DNA of 64,000 nt from Oscillatoriales cyanobacterium (lineage in GTDB: Bacteria > Cyanobacteriota > Cyanobacteriia > Cyanobacteriales > Laspinemataceae), in contig JAABRM010000014.1 of assembly GCA_011390955.1 (NCBI GenBank), positions 1 through 64,000 on the forward strand, read 5' to 3'. Position 1 is the stretch's first letter. Each line of letters starts with the position of its first letter. Shown here in pieces: positions 41,655 through 52,396 of the stretch. The notes below the pieces were generated by a model. It had not been told where the DNA came from, ran no database searches, and worked only from the letters and a program-made list of their open reading frames with translations. Both the position numbers and the translations under genes were made by a program.

Positions 41655-41908
41655 TTGTTGGTTGGTTGTTGGCAAGTTGTTTGTTGTTGGTTGGTTGTTG
41701 GGGAAAAAAGTGAAAAGTCGTAGGGGCGAATGCGAGAACGCCCCTACAAAAGAAATATCACTATTCATTATTCATTATTCACTTTCCCCAACAAACAACC
41801 AACCACCAACAACAACAAACAACTTGCCAACAAACAACTTGCCAACCACCAACAACCAACCACCAACAACCAACCACCAACAATCAACCAACAACCAACA
41901 ACCAAAAA
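41655..41908. repeat. Heptanucleotide array, complementary halves with hairpin insert
   Basis: TTGGTTGTTGGCAAGTTGTTTG blocks (41655-41700) and CAAACAACTTGCCAACAAAC blocks (about 41814-41850) are reverse complements, so a cruciform with ~100-bp loop is possible. GTAGGGGCGAATGCGAGAACGCCCCTAC (41720-41747) lies inside. The array ends at the hybrid kinase ATG (41909). Confidence 0.85.
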
Positions 41909-44900
41909 ATGAAGAGGATTACTAAGATTAAATCCCCCCAAAAATATCTGCCGATCGCCCTCACTATGGTCATGGGTTCGGTGTTCTCCTTGGTGGGCTT
42001 TTTTACCATCAGAAATTTAGAACAAGCCAAGCAACAAGAAGAATTTGACCGATTAGCTAGTTTGCAGGTGACGGCGATCGAGCAGCAAATCAATCAGAGT
42101 CTAGATTTAATCTTATCGATAGAAAGTTTTTACCGTGCGTCTGATGAGGTGAATATTGACGAGTTTCGGGAATTTGTTCAACCGTTTATGGAGCGTTATC
42201 CGAGTATTCAAGCCTTGGAATGGATTCCGCGAGTTAAGCTCCAAGACCGGCTGGCATTTGAGCAAGCAATCCGGTCTCAAGGTTATCCCCGATTTCAAAT
42301 TTGGGAAGAAGTGGGACTGGGAGAAAAAGTCAGGGCAGGCGATCGCCCGGAATATTTTCCCATTTATTATCTGCAACCGTACCCAAAAAATCATGCTTCT
42401 TTAGGGTTTGATGTGGCATCAGACCCGATTCGGCAGATGGCATTAAATCAAGCAAGAGATACCGGGGAAACTGTGGCCACCCCTCGGATTAAACTGGTGC
42501 AAGAAACTGGCGATAATTTCGGAGTTTTCTTCTTTAAACCTATTTATGAAAAAAATGTTTTACTTAATTCTTTACAAAATCGCCGAAATTCTTTAAATGG
42601 CTTTGTGGCTGGGGGTTTTAAGATTAGCGATCTCATCAAAAAATCCTTAGAAAATTTTACAGAAGATTATAAAATAATTGATATTTATATTTTCGATGAA
42701 TCCGCGAAAGATGGGGAAGAACTTTTACACTTTTACTCATCAGAGATTAGCCTAGACGATGCCAATGCGATCGCCGCTAACCAAGATAAATCAATTAGAA
42801 ACAATAATTTAGAGGTAAATTCAGAGGCAATTACCGCCAAAGCTAAATCATTAAAATATAGTAGGCTGATTAATGTTTCTGGCAGAAAATGGCTAATTGT
42901 CTGCTTGCCAAATTCTCGCTATACTTCCCATCAAATCACTTTGCTTGACTGGGGAATTTTGGGGACGGGGATGCTATTTACTTTATTGTTGGCTTTATAC
43001 TTTTTGAGTAACATTAATCGGACGGTTAAAATTAAAGAATTAGTAGAAAAAAGAACCGAGGAACTTTCCCAAGCTAATCAAGAATTGAAAAAAGAAGTGA
43101 GCGATCGCCAACTAGCAGAGCAAGCCTTAAGAAACAGTGAATCTATGATTAGAGAACTGTATCAAGTGACGGCAGCGAAAGAAGGAACAATTGAACAACG
43201 CTTGCAAGAATTATTAGCGATGGGTTGCCGTTGGTTTAACATGGAAATTGGCATTTTAGCTCAGATCAAACCAGCGGAAAATAACTCCGATTACCAGGAA
43301 TACCATGCGATCGCGGTGCATTCCTTGCATCATGTCATTCAGCCGGGGACAATTTTTGATTTAAATCATACTTATTGCCGAGAAACCATTAAATCTGCTG
43401 AATCAGTTTATATTAAATCCACTGGCAACGATTGGTTTAGAAATCCCGCGTTTGCCGCGTCTTACCAAGCGCCAGTGCAATCTTATTTCGGAGCCAAAGT
43501 CATCGTTAATGGCTCTGTTTATGGCACCTTAAATTTTTCCCGGACACAAATTGATTATAGCCCCGATAATAGCCAAAATAATCCAGATTATTCCCCATCG
43601 GTGAATCACGAACTGTTAAAATTAATGACTCAATGGGTAGGTACGGCACTGGAAAGAAAACTAGCTGCCGTAGAACTGGAAAAAGCGCGGGATAAAGCGT
43701 TGGAAGCCACCCGCGCCAAGAGTGAATTTTTAGCCACCATGAGCCATGAAATTAGAACGCCAATGAATGGGGTGATTGGCATGACCAGCTTATTACTGGA
43801 TACCAATTTAAACGAACAACAAAGGGACTGGGTAGAAACAATTAGAATTAGTGGCGATTCTTTATTAACCATTATCAATGACATTCTCGATTTTAGTAAA
43901 ATTGAATCGGGAAAAATGGATTTAGAATATTATCCCTTTGACTTACGAGAATGCATAGAAGATGCGCTAAAATTATTAAGTATGCCAGCAGGGAAAAAAG
44001 GATTAGAACTCACTTGTCATATCGATCCCAAATCCCCTTATGCAATTTTAGGAGACTCCACGAGAATTCGGCAAATTTTAGTCAATTTGATTGGCAATGC
44101 GATTAAGTTTACGGAAAAAGGCGAAATTGTCGTCGGTGTCACCACAAAACAACTAGAAGTTAGTGAGGAAGAACTGGGTAAAAACCCCTTGAGACAATAT
44201 GAAATTGAATTTTCCGTCAAAGATACCGGCATTGGCATTCCCCCAGATAAAATAGAACGCTTGTTCCAACCCTTTAGCCAGGTGGACGCTTCCACAACGC
44301 GCAAATATGGCGGTACGGGATTAGGCTTAGTGATTTGTAAGCGCCTCAGTGAAATGATGGGGGGGACGATGTGGGTGCAAACCACTGTGGGACAAGGATC
44401 GACTTTTTATTTTAAAATTGTGGCTCGGGAAAGTGAGGATATCGCCCCTGCTTATCTCCAAGATGAACATCCGCAATTAGATGGGAAACGAGTGCTGATT
44501 GTGGATGACAATCCCACCAATCGTAAAGTGTTATCTTTGCAGGTAGAATCTTGGAAAATGGAAGCATTCACGGTGATTTCTGGTATGCAGGCGATCGGCT
44601 GGTTAACCCAAGCACAAAATTTTGACTTGGCTATTCTGGATATGCAAATGCCGGAAATGGATGGGCTAACTTTGGCCAAAAAAATTCGCCAATTACCCCA
44701 TTGCCAAAACTTACCGCTGATCGTTTTAACCTCCCTAGCTATGTCAGAAATCGGGGAATTTAACGCGGATGAGTTGCGTTTATCGGCTTTTTTGTACAAG
44801 CCAATTAAACAATCTAATCTTTATCATGTGTTGCTGAAAATATTTGGCACTCAAGTCCCAGTTTCCCCAGATGCATTCGCAGATCCCCCAAAAATTGATT

Positions 44901-45829
44901 CAACCCTTGGTCAAAAGCATCCGTTACGGATTTTGTTAGCAGAAGATAATGTCGTCAACCAAAAAGTCGCCATCAATCTTTTAGCCCGTCTGGGCTATCG
45001 GGCTGATGTGGCGGCGAATGGATTGGAAGTCCTAGAGGCTTTGTATCGTCAAGATTATGATGTGATTTTGATGGATATGCAAATGCCCGAAATGGATGGA
45101 TTAGAAGCCACGACTCAAATTTATCAACAGTGGGATCGAGCAAAAATTCCACATATTATTGCTTTGACCGCCAATGCCATGATAGAAGATCGTCAGAAGT
45201 GTTTTGATGTTGGGATGCACGACTATTTGAGTAAGCCCATTCGTCTAGAAGAATTGAGTCAAGCACTGCAAAACTGCTCGCAACCCTGCTACGCAAATCA
45301 GTCAAGAGAAACAACCGAAATGCTAAATGGATCGACCGCATCAATAGAAACTACAGGAACCAGCAAAACAATGAATTATCAAGATGAAAGTTTAACCAAT
45401 TCTGCCACTGCGTCTAGCGATTCGCGAGAGCGGATCCCTTACGGGAATCGCGCCCCAGCCTTTGATAGCAGTGTTCTCCACGCTTTAGGAGACCCCAGCG
45501 ATCCCGATGCCGCAGAATTTATCTTGGATTTGATTGATAGTTATTTAGAGGATGCTCCCCCACTGCTGACAGAAATTGGCAGTGCAGTTGAAAATCAGGA
45601 TGCAGATAGTCTTGAACATAATGCCCATACCCTGAAATCCATCTGTTTTAGTCTGGGAGCCATGCACCTGGGCGATATTTGCAAGAAATTGGAAGCGATC
45701 GGTCGTGCGGGGAGAGAAAAAGGCCACCCTCTAACCCCAGAAGCCTCTGGTCTTGTCTCGGAAGCAGCCGCAGAATATGAACGAGTTAAAGCGGCTTTAG
45801 CCTTAGAGCGAAAGAATTATATTCTCTAG
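41909..45829 (+). CDS. Hybrid sensor histidine kinase (CHASE-GAF-HisKA-REC-REC-HPt)
   Basis: A 1306-residue phosphorelay kinase. Order: membrane helix (about 15-35), extracytoplasmic CHASE domain (about 75-290), second helix (about 348-370), coiled coil, GAF (about 430-595, [16 protein letters not shown]), HisKA with His613 ([13 protein letters not shown]), ATPase ([12 protein letters not shown]), receiver 1 with Asp911, receiver 2 with Asp1056 (DMQMPEMDG in both) and HPt with His1240 (NAHTLKS). Phosphate can thus pass through the whole relay to an external regulator, which is not in the window. The ATG follows a heptamer array with no clear ribosome site. The ligand is unknown. Confidence 0.93.
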   Translation: MKRITKIKSPQKYLPIALTMVMGSVFSLVGFFTIRNLEQAKQQEEFDRLASLQVTAIEQQINQSLDLILSIESFYRASDEVNIDEFREFVQPFMERYPSIQALEWIPRVKLQDRLAFEQAIRSQGYPRFQIWEEVGLGEKVRAGDRPEYFPIYYLQPYPKNHASLGFDVASDPIRQMALNQARDTGETVATPRIKLVQETGDNFGVFFFKPIYEKNVLLNSLQNRRNSLNGFVAGGFKISDLIKKSLENFTEDYKIIDIYIFDESAKDGEELLHFYSSEISLDDANAIAANQDKSIRNNNLEVNSEAITAKAKSLKYSRLINVSGRKWLIVCLPNSRYTSHQITLLDWGILGTGMLFTLLLALYFLSNINRTVKIKELVEKRTEELSQANQELKKEVSDRQLAEQALRNSESMIRELYQVTAAKEGTIEQRLQELLAMGCRWFNMEIGILAQIKPAENNSDYQEYHAIAVHSLHHVIQPGTIFDLNHTYCRETIKSAESVYIKSTGNDWFRNPAFAASYQAPVQSYFGAKVIVNGSVYGTLNFSRTQIDYSPDNSQNNPDYSPSVNHELLKLMTQWVGTALERKLAAVELEKARDKALEATRAKSEFLATMSHEIRTPMNGVIGMTSLLLDTNLNEQQRDWVETIRISGDSLLTIINDILDFSKIESGKMDLEYYPFDLRECIEDALKLLSMPAGKKGLELTCHIDPKSPYAILGDSTRIRQILVNLIGNAIKFTEKGEIVVGVTTKQLEVSEEELGKNPLRQYEIEFSVKDTGIGIPPDKIERLFQPFSQVDASTTRKYGGTGLGLVICKRLSEMMGGTMWVQTTVGQGSTFYFKIVARESEDIAPAYLQDEHPQLDGKRVLIVDDNPTNRKVLSLQVESWKMEAFTVISGMQAIGWLTQAQNFDLAILDMQMPEMDGLTLAKKIRQLPHCQNLPLIVLTSLAMSEIGEFNADELRLSAFLYKPIKQSNLYHVLLKIFGTQVPVSPDAFADPPKIDSTLGQKHPLRILLAEDNVVNQKVAINLLARLGYRADVAANGLEVLEALYRQDYDVILMDMQMPEMDGLEATTQIYQQWDRAKIPHIIALTANAMIEDRQKCFDVGMHDYLSKPIRLEELSQALQNCSQPCYANQSRETTEMLNGSTASIETTGTSKTMNYQDESLTNSATASSDSRERIPYGNRAPAFDSSVLHALGDPSDPDAAEFILDLIDSYLEDAPPLLTEIGSAVENQDADSLEHNAHTLKSICFSLGAMHLGDICKKLEAIGRAGREKGHPLTPEASGLVSEAAAEYERVKAALALERKNYIL

Positions 45830-45972
45830 GCAAGAGGGGAGCAGAGGAGCAGAGGAGCAGGGGAGACGGGGAAAACAATTAACAATTAACAATTGACAAT
45901 TGACAATTAAACATGATTATCAATTATCAATTATCAATTATCAATTATCAATTATCAATTATCAATTATTCC
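45830..45972. repeat. Octamer and TTATCAA/TTGACAA heptamer arrays
   Basis: AGAGGAGC units (about 45836-45862) are followed by AATTAACAATTGACAATTGACAA, then TTATCAA units from 45917 to 45966. These are the reverse-complement forms of arrays at 25128-25205 and 60480-60640. Confidence 0.85.
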
Positions 45973-46158
45973 CTCCGCCGATGGCAGGCCCCTCATCTCC
46001 TCTCTTGTAATTTCGCCCGCTCTTTGCGATAAGTCCGACGGGATATGCGAAACTAATAAGGCAATTTTAGTCAGGCTGTGCTGAGTCGTGCCGGAGAGAA
46101 ATGCTGCGGTTAAATGCCCAGGACAGCTTGCGAGGATTTCAACCCAGGTTGAATTGTG

Positions 46159-47040
46159 ATGGACTCGAACACTGCCAAAATTTTAGACGGAAAAGCTCTC
46201 GCCCAAAAAATTCAGGGTGATTTGCGATCGCGCATTGACAGCCGCCCCCCAAATACCCGTCCCCCTGGTCTAGCGGTATTGATGGTGGGGGATAACCCCG
46301 CAAGTGCGGCTTATGTGAAGAATAAGGAAACAGCTTGTGCCAAGGTGGGAATAGCTTCGTTTGGGCGGCATTTTCCCGAAGATGTTTCTTTGGCTACACT
46401 CCAAGGGGCGATCGCGGAATTAAATCAAGACGATCGGGTAGACGGAATTTTGCTACAACTGCCGGTCCCCGATCGCCTCGACTCTGTAACTTTACTCAAC
46501 CAAATCGATCCCGATAAAGATGTGGATGGACTACATCCGATCAATATGGGCCGCTTGATGCGCGGAGAAGCGGGTTTACGCAGTTGCACTCCCGCTGGGG
46601 TGATGCGGATGCTGCAAGAATATAATATTGACCCCAAGGGTAAACAAGCGGTGGTAATTGGTCGCAGTATTCTGGTAGGCAAACCGATCGCCCTGATGCT
46701 CTTAGAAGCCAATGCCACAGTCACTATTGCCCATTCCAGAACCGCAGATTTAGGGGCTACTGCTCGCAGCGCCGATATTTTAGTAGTAGCGATCGGACGA
46801 GCGGAAATGATTACCGGGGACACGATCAAACCCGGTGCGGTGGTCATTGACGTAGGCATTAACCGCGTCACCAATGCCGCCGGAAAATCCCGTCTGACTG
46901 GCGATGTTCACTTTGAATCCGCCCAAGAAGTCGCCCAACTAATCACCCCGGTTCCCGGTGGTGTTGGCCCAATGACCGTAGCCATGCTGTTAGAAAATAC
47001 CGTTTGGAGCTACAGTCAGCGGATGGGATTTAAGATTTAA
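46159..47040 (+). CDS. folD: Methylenetetrahydrofolate dehydrogenase/cyclohydrolase FolD
   Basis: A 293-residue FolD, interconverting methylene-, methenyl- and formyl-tetrahydrofolate for one-carbon metabolism. Signatures: [20 protein letters not shown], with the active-site Lys in the YVKNK motif, [12 protein letters not shown], and the NADP-binding region [25 protein letters not shown]. The C-terminal [19 protein letters not shown] is diagnostic. ATG 46159 is the likely start; a GTG three bases upstream is also in frame. It is followed by a heptamer array and crtE. Confidence 0.95.
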   Translation: MDSNTAKILDGKALAQKIQGDLRSRIDSRPPNTRPPGLAVLMVGDNPASAAYVKNKETACAKVGIASFGRHFPEDVSLATLQGAIAELNQDDRVDGILLQLPVPDRLDSVTLLNQIDPDKDVDGLHPINMGRLMRGEAGLRSCTPAGVMRMLQEYNIDPKGKQAVVIGRSILVGKPIALMLLEANATVTIAHSRTADLGATARSADILVVAIGRAEMITGDTIKPGAVVIDVGINRVTNAAGKSRLTGDVHFESAQEVAQLITPVPGGVGPMTVAMLLENTVWSYSQRMGFKI

Positions 47041-47041
47041 T

Positions 47042-47339
47042 TAGTTATTTGTTGTTTGTTGTTTGTTGTTGGTTGTTTGTTGGTTGTTGTTGGTTATTTG
47101 TTGTTAGTTGTTTGTTGTTTGTTATTGGTGGAAATGTCACCATAAATAAAAAAGAACAATGAATGAACAATCAAATAACAACAACCAACCATGAACAAAG
47201 AACAAAGAACAAAGAACAAAGAACAAAGAACAAAGAACAAATAACCAACAACAAACAACCAACAACCAACAACAACCAACAACAAACAACAAACAACCAA
47301 CAACAAACAACAAACAACAAACAACAAACAACAAAGAAT
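47042..47339. repeat. Long heptanucleotide array abutting crtE start
   Basis: T/G units (TTGTTTG, TTGTTGG) at 47044-47130 are followed from about 47160 by AAAGAAC units (six or more copies near 47200-47240), then CAACAAA/CCAACAA units to 47335. The array ends at GAAT immediately before ATG 47340. Because 7 is not a multiple of 3, all frames stay open and produce an Asn/Gln/Thr-rich pseudo-extension of the crtE frame. Confidence 0.9.
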
Positions 47340-48269
47340 ATGATCGGAGAAACAGACAATTTATTAACCAATTCGACTAATGTAGAATTTGATTTATCTG
47401 CCTATTTAAAAGAACGGCAAAAGCTAGTCGAAGCGGCTTTAGATGCTTCGATTAAAGTCGAATATCCCGAAAAAATTTATGAATCAATGCGCTATTCCCT
47501 CATGGCTGGGGGTAAGCGTTTACGACCGATTTTATGTTTAGCCAGTTGTGAACTGGTAGGCGGAACTATTGACATGGCCATGCCCACCGCTTGCGCCTTA
47601 GAAATGGTTCACACCATGTCCTTAATTCACGACGATTTACCGGCAATGGATAATGATGATTACCGCCGTGGCAAGCTGACCAATCATAAAGTTTATGGGG
47701 AAAACATTGCCATTTTAGCCGGAGATGGTTTGTTGACCTTAGCTTTTGAATTTGTCGCCAGCCAAACCCAAAATGTCCCAGCAGAACGAGTATTAAAAGT
47801 GATTACCCAGTTGGGACGGGCTTTTGGCGCCGCTGGAGTGGTCGGCGGTCAAGTAGTGGATATCGAGTCTGAGGGCAAACCAGATGTTTCTCTGGAAACC
47901 CTGCATTTTATTCACACCCATAAAACTGGGGTTTTATTAGAAGCTTGCGTGCTTTGTGGGGCGATTTTGGGCGGCGCTAGTGAAGAAACCTTGCAAAGAC
48001 TTTCTTGTTATGCTCAAAATATTGGGTTAGCCTTTCAGATTATTGATGATATTCTCGATATCACTCAAACCCAAGAGCAATTAGGTAAAAGTGCCGGGAA
48101 AGACTTGGCAGCCCAAAAAGCAACTTATCCCAGTTTGTTGGGGCTAGAAGAGTCGGAACGGCAGGCTATTCAGCTAGTTGCCGAGGCAAAAGCCCAGTTA
48201 GCACCGTTTGGTCCGCAGGGGATGCCCTTATGCGCGATCGCGGACTTTATCACCAGTCGAACTTACTAG
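47340..48269 (+). CDS. crtE: Geranylgeranyl diphosphate synthase (polyprenyl synthetase)
   Basis: A 309-residue short-chain prenyltransferase. The first aspartate-rich motif is [10 protein letters not shown] with MAGGKRLRP before it; the second is DDILD ([10 protein letters not shown]). It makes geranylgeranyl diphosphate for carotenoids, chlorophyll phytol and quinone tails. I start at ATG 47340 (MIGETDNLL): the open frame to 47163 is only translated repeat. No ribosome site precedes it, since the heptamer array runs to the start. The next gene, a PAP2-like protein, lies 133 bp downstream. Confidence 0.93.
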   Translation: MIGETDNLLTNSTNVEFDLSAYLKERQKLVEAALDASIKVEYPEKIYESMRYSLMAGGKRLRPILCLASCELVGGTIDMAMPTACALEMVHTMSLIHDDLPAMDNDDYRRGKLTNHKVYGENIAILAGDGLLTLAFEFVASQTQNVPAERVLKVITQLGRAFGAAGVVGGQVVDIESEGKPDVSLETLHFIHTHKTGVLLEACVLCGAILGGASEETLQRLSCYAQNIGLAFQIIDDILDITQTQEQLGKSAGKDLAAQKATYPSLLGLEESERQAIQLVAEAKAQLAPFGPQGMPLCAIADFITSRTY

Positions 48270-48401
48270 GCAATACAGACTGACATTCCTGTGTGCGGCT
48301 CGTGTTCTGATATAACTATCCGATTAGAACCGCTACAGGGTAACATTTTTCTAGGCTGTTCAACGCCCCCTCATCGAAACTCACAAAAGGTGCAACCTCC
48401 C

Positions 48402-48851
48402 ATGAAGGAATTTGGCCATATCCTCGACAACCGGGTCTTGCTGGTTGCGGTGATTGCCTGTTTACTCGCCCAATTCTTAAAACTCTTTTTCGAGTTGGTG
48501 AAAAATCGCCAGCTTAATTTTCACTTACTGATTGAATCTGGCGGGATGCCGAGTTCCCATTCAGCCCTAGTCACCGCCCTGGCAGCCGGTATCGGTCAAA
48601 CCGTGGGTTGGTCAAGCACTGAGTTTGCCCTGGCAACCATTTTCGCGGTGATTGTCATGTACGACGCGGCTGGGGTTCGTCGGGCGGCTGGCGATCAGGC
48701 TCGTGTCCTGAACCAAATTATCGAATTATTTGAAGATCATCAAATTACTGAAGACCGTCTCAAAGAAATTCTCGGCCATACACCTTTTCAAGTGTTGGTC
48801 GGTTCGATCTTAGGGGTAATTGTCGCCTGGGCTGGTTCATTCGCTTATTAA
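48402..48851 (+). CDS. Divergent PAP2-family membrane protein
   Basis: A 149-residue protein with about four membrane helices. The motif SGGMPSSHSALVTALA contains the Ser-His of PAP2-type phosphatases, and VIVMYDAAGVRRAAGDQA is the second conserved block of the divergent PAP2 (YuiD-like) family. The possible role is lipid- or prenyl-phosphate handling, suggested by crtE upstream. ATG 48402 is preferred over an in-frame start at 48291, whose extra 37 residues look non-coding. Confidence 0.85.
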   Translation: MKEFGHILDNRVLLVAVIACLLAQFLKLFFELVKNRQLNFHLLIESGGMPSSHSALVTALAAGIGQTVGWSSTEFALATIFAVIVMYDAAGVRRAAGDQARVLNQIIELFEDHQITEDRLKEILGHTPFQVLVGSILGVIVAWAGSFAY

Positions 48852-48951
48852 GCTTTTGCTGAAATAACGGGTAATTTTTACCTGGTGAAATTTACTCAGC
48901 CCAGGCGCCGCTTTTCCGTTAAAATCTAAGTAAAAATTTCCGTACAGAGAA

Positions 48952-49683
48952 ATGTCCCAACAACCTACACTTGGCGTGAATATTGACCATATTGCCACCA
49001 TTCGCCAAGCCAGACAAACCGTAGAACCTGACCCCGTAGCGGGCGCCGTGTTGGCGGAACTCGCTGGCGCTGATGGGATTACGGTGCATTTGCGGGAAGA
49101 CCGCCGCCATATTCAAGACCGTGACGTGCGTTTGTTGCGGCAAACGGTGCGGACTCACTTGAATTTGGAAATGGCAGCCACCCCGGAAATGGTGCAAATT
49201 GCTCTCGACATTAAACCGGACTATGTAACCCTGGTGCCGGAACGTCGGCAAGAAGTGACCACCGAAGGCGGGCTGGATATCGCCGGTCAATGCGATCGGC
49301 TCACCGAGGTCGTGTCCCAATTACAAGGCGCGGGCATTCCCGTCAGCCTATTTATTGATGCCGATGACGCACAGATCGAAGCTTCCGCCAAGACTGGAGC
49401 CAAATTCATTGAACTGCATACTGGGGCTTATGCAGAAGCGAAAGGCGAAATCGCCCAGGTGAAAGAATTGGCAATTCTCACTCAAGGATGCCAAAAAGCT
49501 CGTCAGATGGGCTTGCGCGTCAATGCCGGTCATGGTCTAACCTATTGGAATGTTTACCCTGTTGCCTGCATCGAAGGCATGGAAGAACTCAATATTGGAC
49601 ATACAATTATTGCTCGTGCTGTCCTGGTTGGCATGGAACGAGCGGTCCGAGAAATGAAACAAGCCATCAGAGGCGAAGTTTAA
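48952..49683 (+). CDS. pdxJ: Pyridoxine 5'-phosphate synthase PdxJ
   Basis: A 243-residue TIM-barrel enzyme that joins 1-deoxyxylulose 5-phosphate and aminoacetone phosphate to make vitamin B6 phosphate. Clear marks: [17 protein letters not shown] (start), [15 protein letters not shown] (active-site His and substrate Arg), [16 protein letters not shown] and the end [19 protein letters not shown]. Length is standard. The following array begins at the stop codon. Confidence 0.95.
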   Translation: MSQQPTLGVNIDHIATIRQARQTVEPDPVAGAVLAELAGADGITVHLREDRRHIQDRDVRLLRQTVRTHLNLEMAATPEMVQIALDIKPDYVTLVPERRQEVTTEGGLDIAGQCDRLTEVVSQLQGAGIPVSLFIDADDAQIEASAKTGAKFIELHTGAYAEAKGEIAQVKELAILTQGCQKARQMGLRVNAGHGLTYWNVYPVACIEGMEELNIGHTIIARAVLVGMERAVREMKQAIRGEV

Positions 49684-49888
49684 TTTGTTCTTTGTTGATT
49701 GTTCTTTGTTGTTTGTTGATTGTTCTTTGTTCTTTGTTGTTTGTTGATTGTTCTTTGTTGTTTGTTCTTTGTTGATTGCCAACAACCACCACCAACCACC
49801 AACCAACAACCACCACCAACCAACAACCAACAACTAACAACTAACAACCAACAACCAACAACCAACAACTAACAGCCAACAACCAACC
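49684..49888. repeat. Heptanucleotide array with complementary halves
   Basis: The left block has TTCTTTG, TTGATTG and TTGTTTG units (49684-49775). The right block has AACAACC, ACCACCAACC and AACTAAC units (49778-49888). The two halves are largely reverse complementary. It separates pdxJ from ycf54. Confidence 0.85.
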
Positions 49889-49922
49889 CATATATTAATC
49901 GTCAATCAATTTGCCAAAAACT

Positions 49923-50249
49923 ATGCAAACTTATCATTATGTCGTCGCAAGTCAACGTTTCTTGTTAGAAGAGGAACCTTTTGCAGAAGTGCTCGAAGAA
50001 CGCACTCGCCACTACGAAGAAACCAAAAAAGAAATTGATTTTTGGTTAGTCAAACAACCCGCATTTCTGGAAGCCCCGGAAATGAAGGAAATTAAAGCCA
50101 AAGTGCCTCAGCCATCGGTGGCGGTGATTTCTACGAATCCCCAGTTTATTATCTGGTTGAAATTACGTTTAGAATATGTGACTGTGGGCAAATTTGATGC
50201 CCCTTCTGCTTCGATTCCTAATCCCTTAGCTTCTCTGGTTGCGGCTTAG
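49923..50249 (+). CDS. ycf54: Ycf54 (Mg-protoporphyrin ester cyclase partner)
   Basis: A 108-residue Ycf54 family protein. The sequence YHYVVASQRFLLEEEPFAEVLEER, EIDFWLVKQPAFLEAPEM and NPQFIIWLKLRLEYV are family hallmarks known from Synechocystis and plant homologs. Ycf54 is needed for assembly or activity of the AcsF oxidative cyclase in chlorophyll synthesis. ATG 49923 is the start; a TTG at 49911 would add MPKT only. A hairpin terminator follows at 50317. AcsF itself is not in the window. Confidence 0.92.
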   Translation: MQTYHYVVASQRFLLEEEPFAEVLEERTRHYEETKKEIDFWLVKQPAFLEAPEMKEIKAKVPQPSVAVISTNPQFIIWLKLRLEYVTVGKFDAPSASIPNPLASLVAA

Positions 50250-50316
50250 AAAATCCGCGAAATCTTGACCGGCAATTTATCTTATTTTTGCATCAGTTAT
50301 TCCTAATGATGCCCCA

Positions 50317-50350
50317 AACCCCCCTGCTGTTGTCAGGGGGGTTATTTTTT
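50317..50350 (+). terminator. Rho-independent terminator downstream of ycf54
   Basis: AACCCCCCTG (50317-50326) pairs with CAGGGGGGTT (50334-50343), followed by ATTTTTTG. It is 68 bp after the ycf54 stop. Confidence 0.88.
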
Positions 50351-50611
50351 GTTGGTTGTTGGGTAGGGATTCTTTGGTTGTTGGGTAGGGATTCTTTGGT
50401 TGTTGTTGAATCTGTAGGGGCGCAATGCTTGCGGCCCCTACCGTGGTTTATTAATCTTAGGACGCAACGACTCTATATCTGGGGTCTTGGTGCGTTACCG
50501 ATCGGAACAACACCCTACAGATAGAGTTTATGCGTAAGTCCTGAATCAGAAAAACGCTGTAAATTTTGGTAAATGGTATTACAATATTGTCAGTATGTAA
50601 CTGTAAACTTT
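50351..50611. repeat. Repeat-bearing spacer before Fic gene
   Basis: GTTGTTGGGTAGGGATTCTTTG occurs twice in tandem near 50354-50400. A GTAGGGGCGCAATGC...CCCCTAC hairpin is at about 50416-50441. A GGTGCGTTACCGATCGGAACA unit at about 50490 matches one near 28788. Confidence 0.65.
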
Positions 50612-52100
50612 ATGCTGTGGAAACCCATCGAAGATTTATCATCCAATTGGCAAGATTTAGCCAGTGTTGAACTGCCACCTTTAGTCACGGTTTGGAACGA
50701 GCAAGCAGATCGCTTGCGTCAATCTGGAGAGTTTCAAACCTGAGCGCGAAAAACTCCGACGGGAAATCGCGATTGAAACGGGAATTATTGAGCGTTTGTA
50801 CACCATAGATCGCGGCATCACTCGTTTATTAATCGAACAGGGAATTAATGAGGCATTAATTCCTCACGGAGCCACAGATATTCCGGTTAAACAGGTAGTT
50901 TCCCTGATTAAAGACCAAGAAGCTGCCATTGAGGGATTATTTGATTTTGTTGGGGGACAAAGAAATCTATCCACTTCTTATATCAAGCAGTTACATCAAG
51001 TTTTAACTCAGAGTCAGGACAGCACAGAAGCCTTAAATCAACAGGGAAAAATCTTTAAGGTTTCTTTAATTAAAGGCGACTGGAAACGTCAACCGAATAA
51101 CCCCCTAAGACCTGATGGCACGATTCACGAGTATTGTCCTCCCGAACAAGTGGCATCGGAAATGGATCGATTGATAACATTACATCATCAACATCGAGAA
51201 CAAAAAGTTACTCCTGAAATTGAGGCGGCTTGGTTGCATCATCGGTTTACCCAAATTCACCCATTTCAAGATGGAAATGGTCGGGTAGCTCGTTGTTTAG
51301 CGAGTTTAGTATTCATTCAAGCGAGTTGGTTTCCTTTGGTGATTACCCGTGACGATCGCGCCGTTTATATTGCCGCTTTGGAAGATGCCGTTAGCGAAGC
51401 TATCGCGCCAGCGAATCGCGGTGACTTGTCGAGTTTAATTAACCTTTTTGCGAAGAGTCAAAAGCAAGCATTTTTAAGAAGCCTTGGTTTATCAGAGCAA
51501 GTGCTATCAGAGACTAGAAGAACCCAAGTCATTCTGGCGGCGATCGCGGATAAATTGCAACAAAATCAGTTAGCTTCGGTTCAGGAAAAATGTCAGAAAT
51601 CGGAAAGTTTTGCTGCCATTTTATTTGATATCGCTTCTCAGCGCTTCCAGGAAATTGCTGATGACATTAAACTATCTGTCCAAAATTTATTAAGTGATGC
51701 GGCAGTTTTCACAATTGCTGCCCCCGTTGGCGATCGGCGATCTCATTACCATCGCTATCAAGTGGTGGAAACCGCTAAACAATTAGGATATTTTGCCAAC
51801 CTGCGGAACTATCACACTTGGATTCAGTTGGTGATTAATATAGAAACATCCGTAACCGTTCTTCTTTCTTTTCATGTTCTCGGCCATGAATACCGTGGTT
51901 TACTTATCTGTAATGCCTGTGCTTATCATCGAGATAATGGTGAAGAAGGGGAACCTACTATTAGCGATCTTCAGCCTTTAACCGATTCCCCTTTTCAATT
52001 TTCCTACGCTGATGAATCAGAAAATTTGATTCCCCGTTTCCAAAAGTGGCTAGAAGATGTCATTGTCACGGGTTTAGAGTATTGGAATAAGAGTATTTAA
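50612..52100 (+). pseudogene. Fic-family protein gene with N-terminal frameshift
   Basis: A Fic (AMP-transferase) gene in two frames. Frame 1 starts ATG 50612 (MLWKPIEDL...NEQADRLRQSGEFQ) and stops at 50743 after 43 codons. The second frame continues the family sequence at once (PEREKLRREIAIETGIIERL) to the stop at 52098. Removing one A from AAA at 50736-50738 joins them into about 495 residues. The core has HPFQDGNGRVAR, the full Fic loop, and a possible N-terminal inhibitory helix AAIEG upstream. In-frame re-initiation at TTG 50796 could still give 434 residues. It may be a pseudogene, a sequencing error or a recoded gene. Confidence 0.75.
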
Positions 52101-52146
52101 GAAAATTCCCGAATATAGTTGTTTCAATTGCGCTTGATACAATGCT

Positions 52147-52221
52147 GTAGGGGCGATTCGCTTGCTCGCCCCTACAAGTAGGGGCGGGATCCGATGGCGG
52201 TGGTCGCCCGCGCCCCTACAG
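52147..52221. repeat. GTAGGGGCG hairpins upstream of nadA
   Basis: GTAGGGGCGATTCGCTTGCTCGCCCCTAC-type hairpin (52148-52176; also near 28078-28106) is followed by a second one, GTAGGGGCGGGATCC...GCGCCCCTAC (52177-52219). Confidence 0.75.
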
Positions 52222-52396
52222 GAAATAACGATCGATAGGGGTTGAGGGTTATTGGTTGGCGGTTCGGGCTGGGGGGGGTCTCAGATGTATCAAAAGATTC
52301 GCCAATTTTGGTAAAAACTACTATAATTACCAAACACAGGCAAAAAGTAGGGTTTCACCCACTGACTCAACCACTCACTCAACTCAACCACCAACT

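Noticed and set aside
47163-47339. 59-codon Asn/Gln/Thr-rich extension of crtE
   Set aside because: It is translated heptamer repeat; the polyprenyl synthetase homology starts after ATG 47340.
49911-49922. TTG start for ycf54
   Set aside because: ATG 49923 matches the family N-terminus; TTG would add only four residues next to a repeat array.
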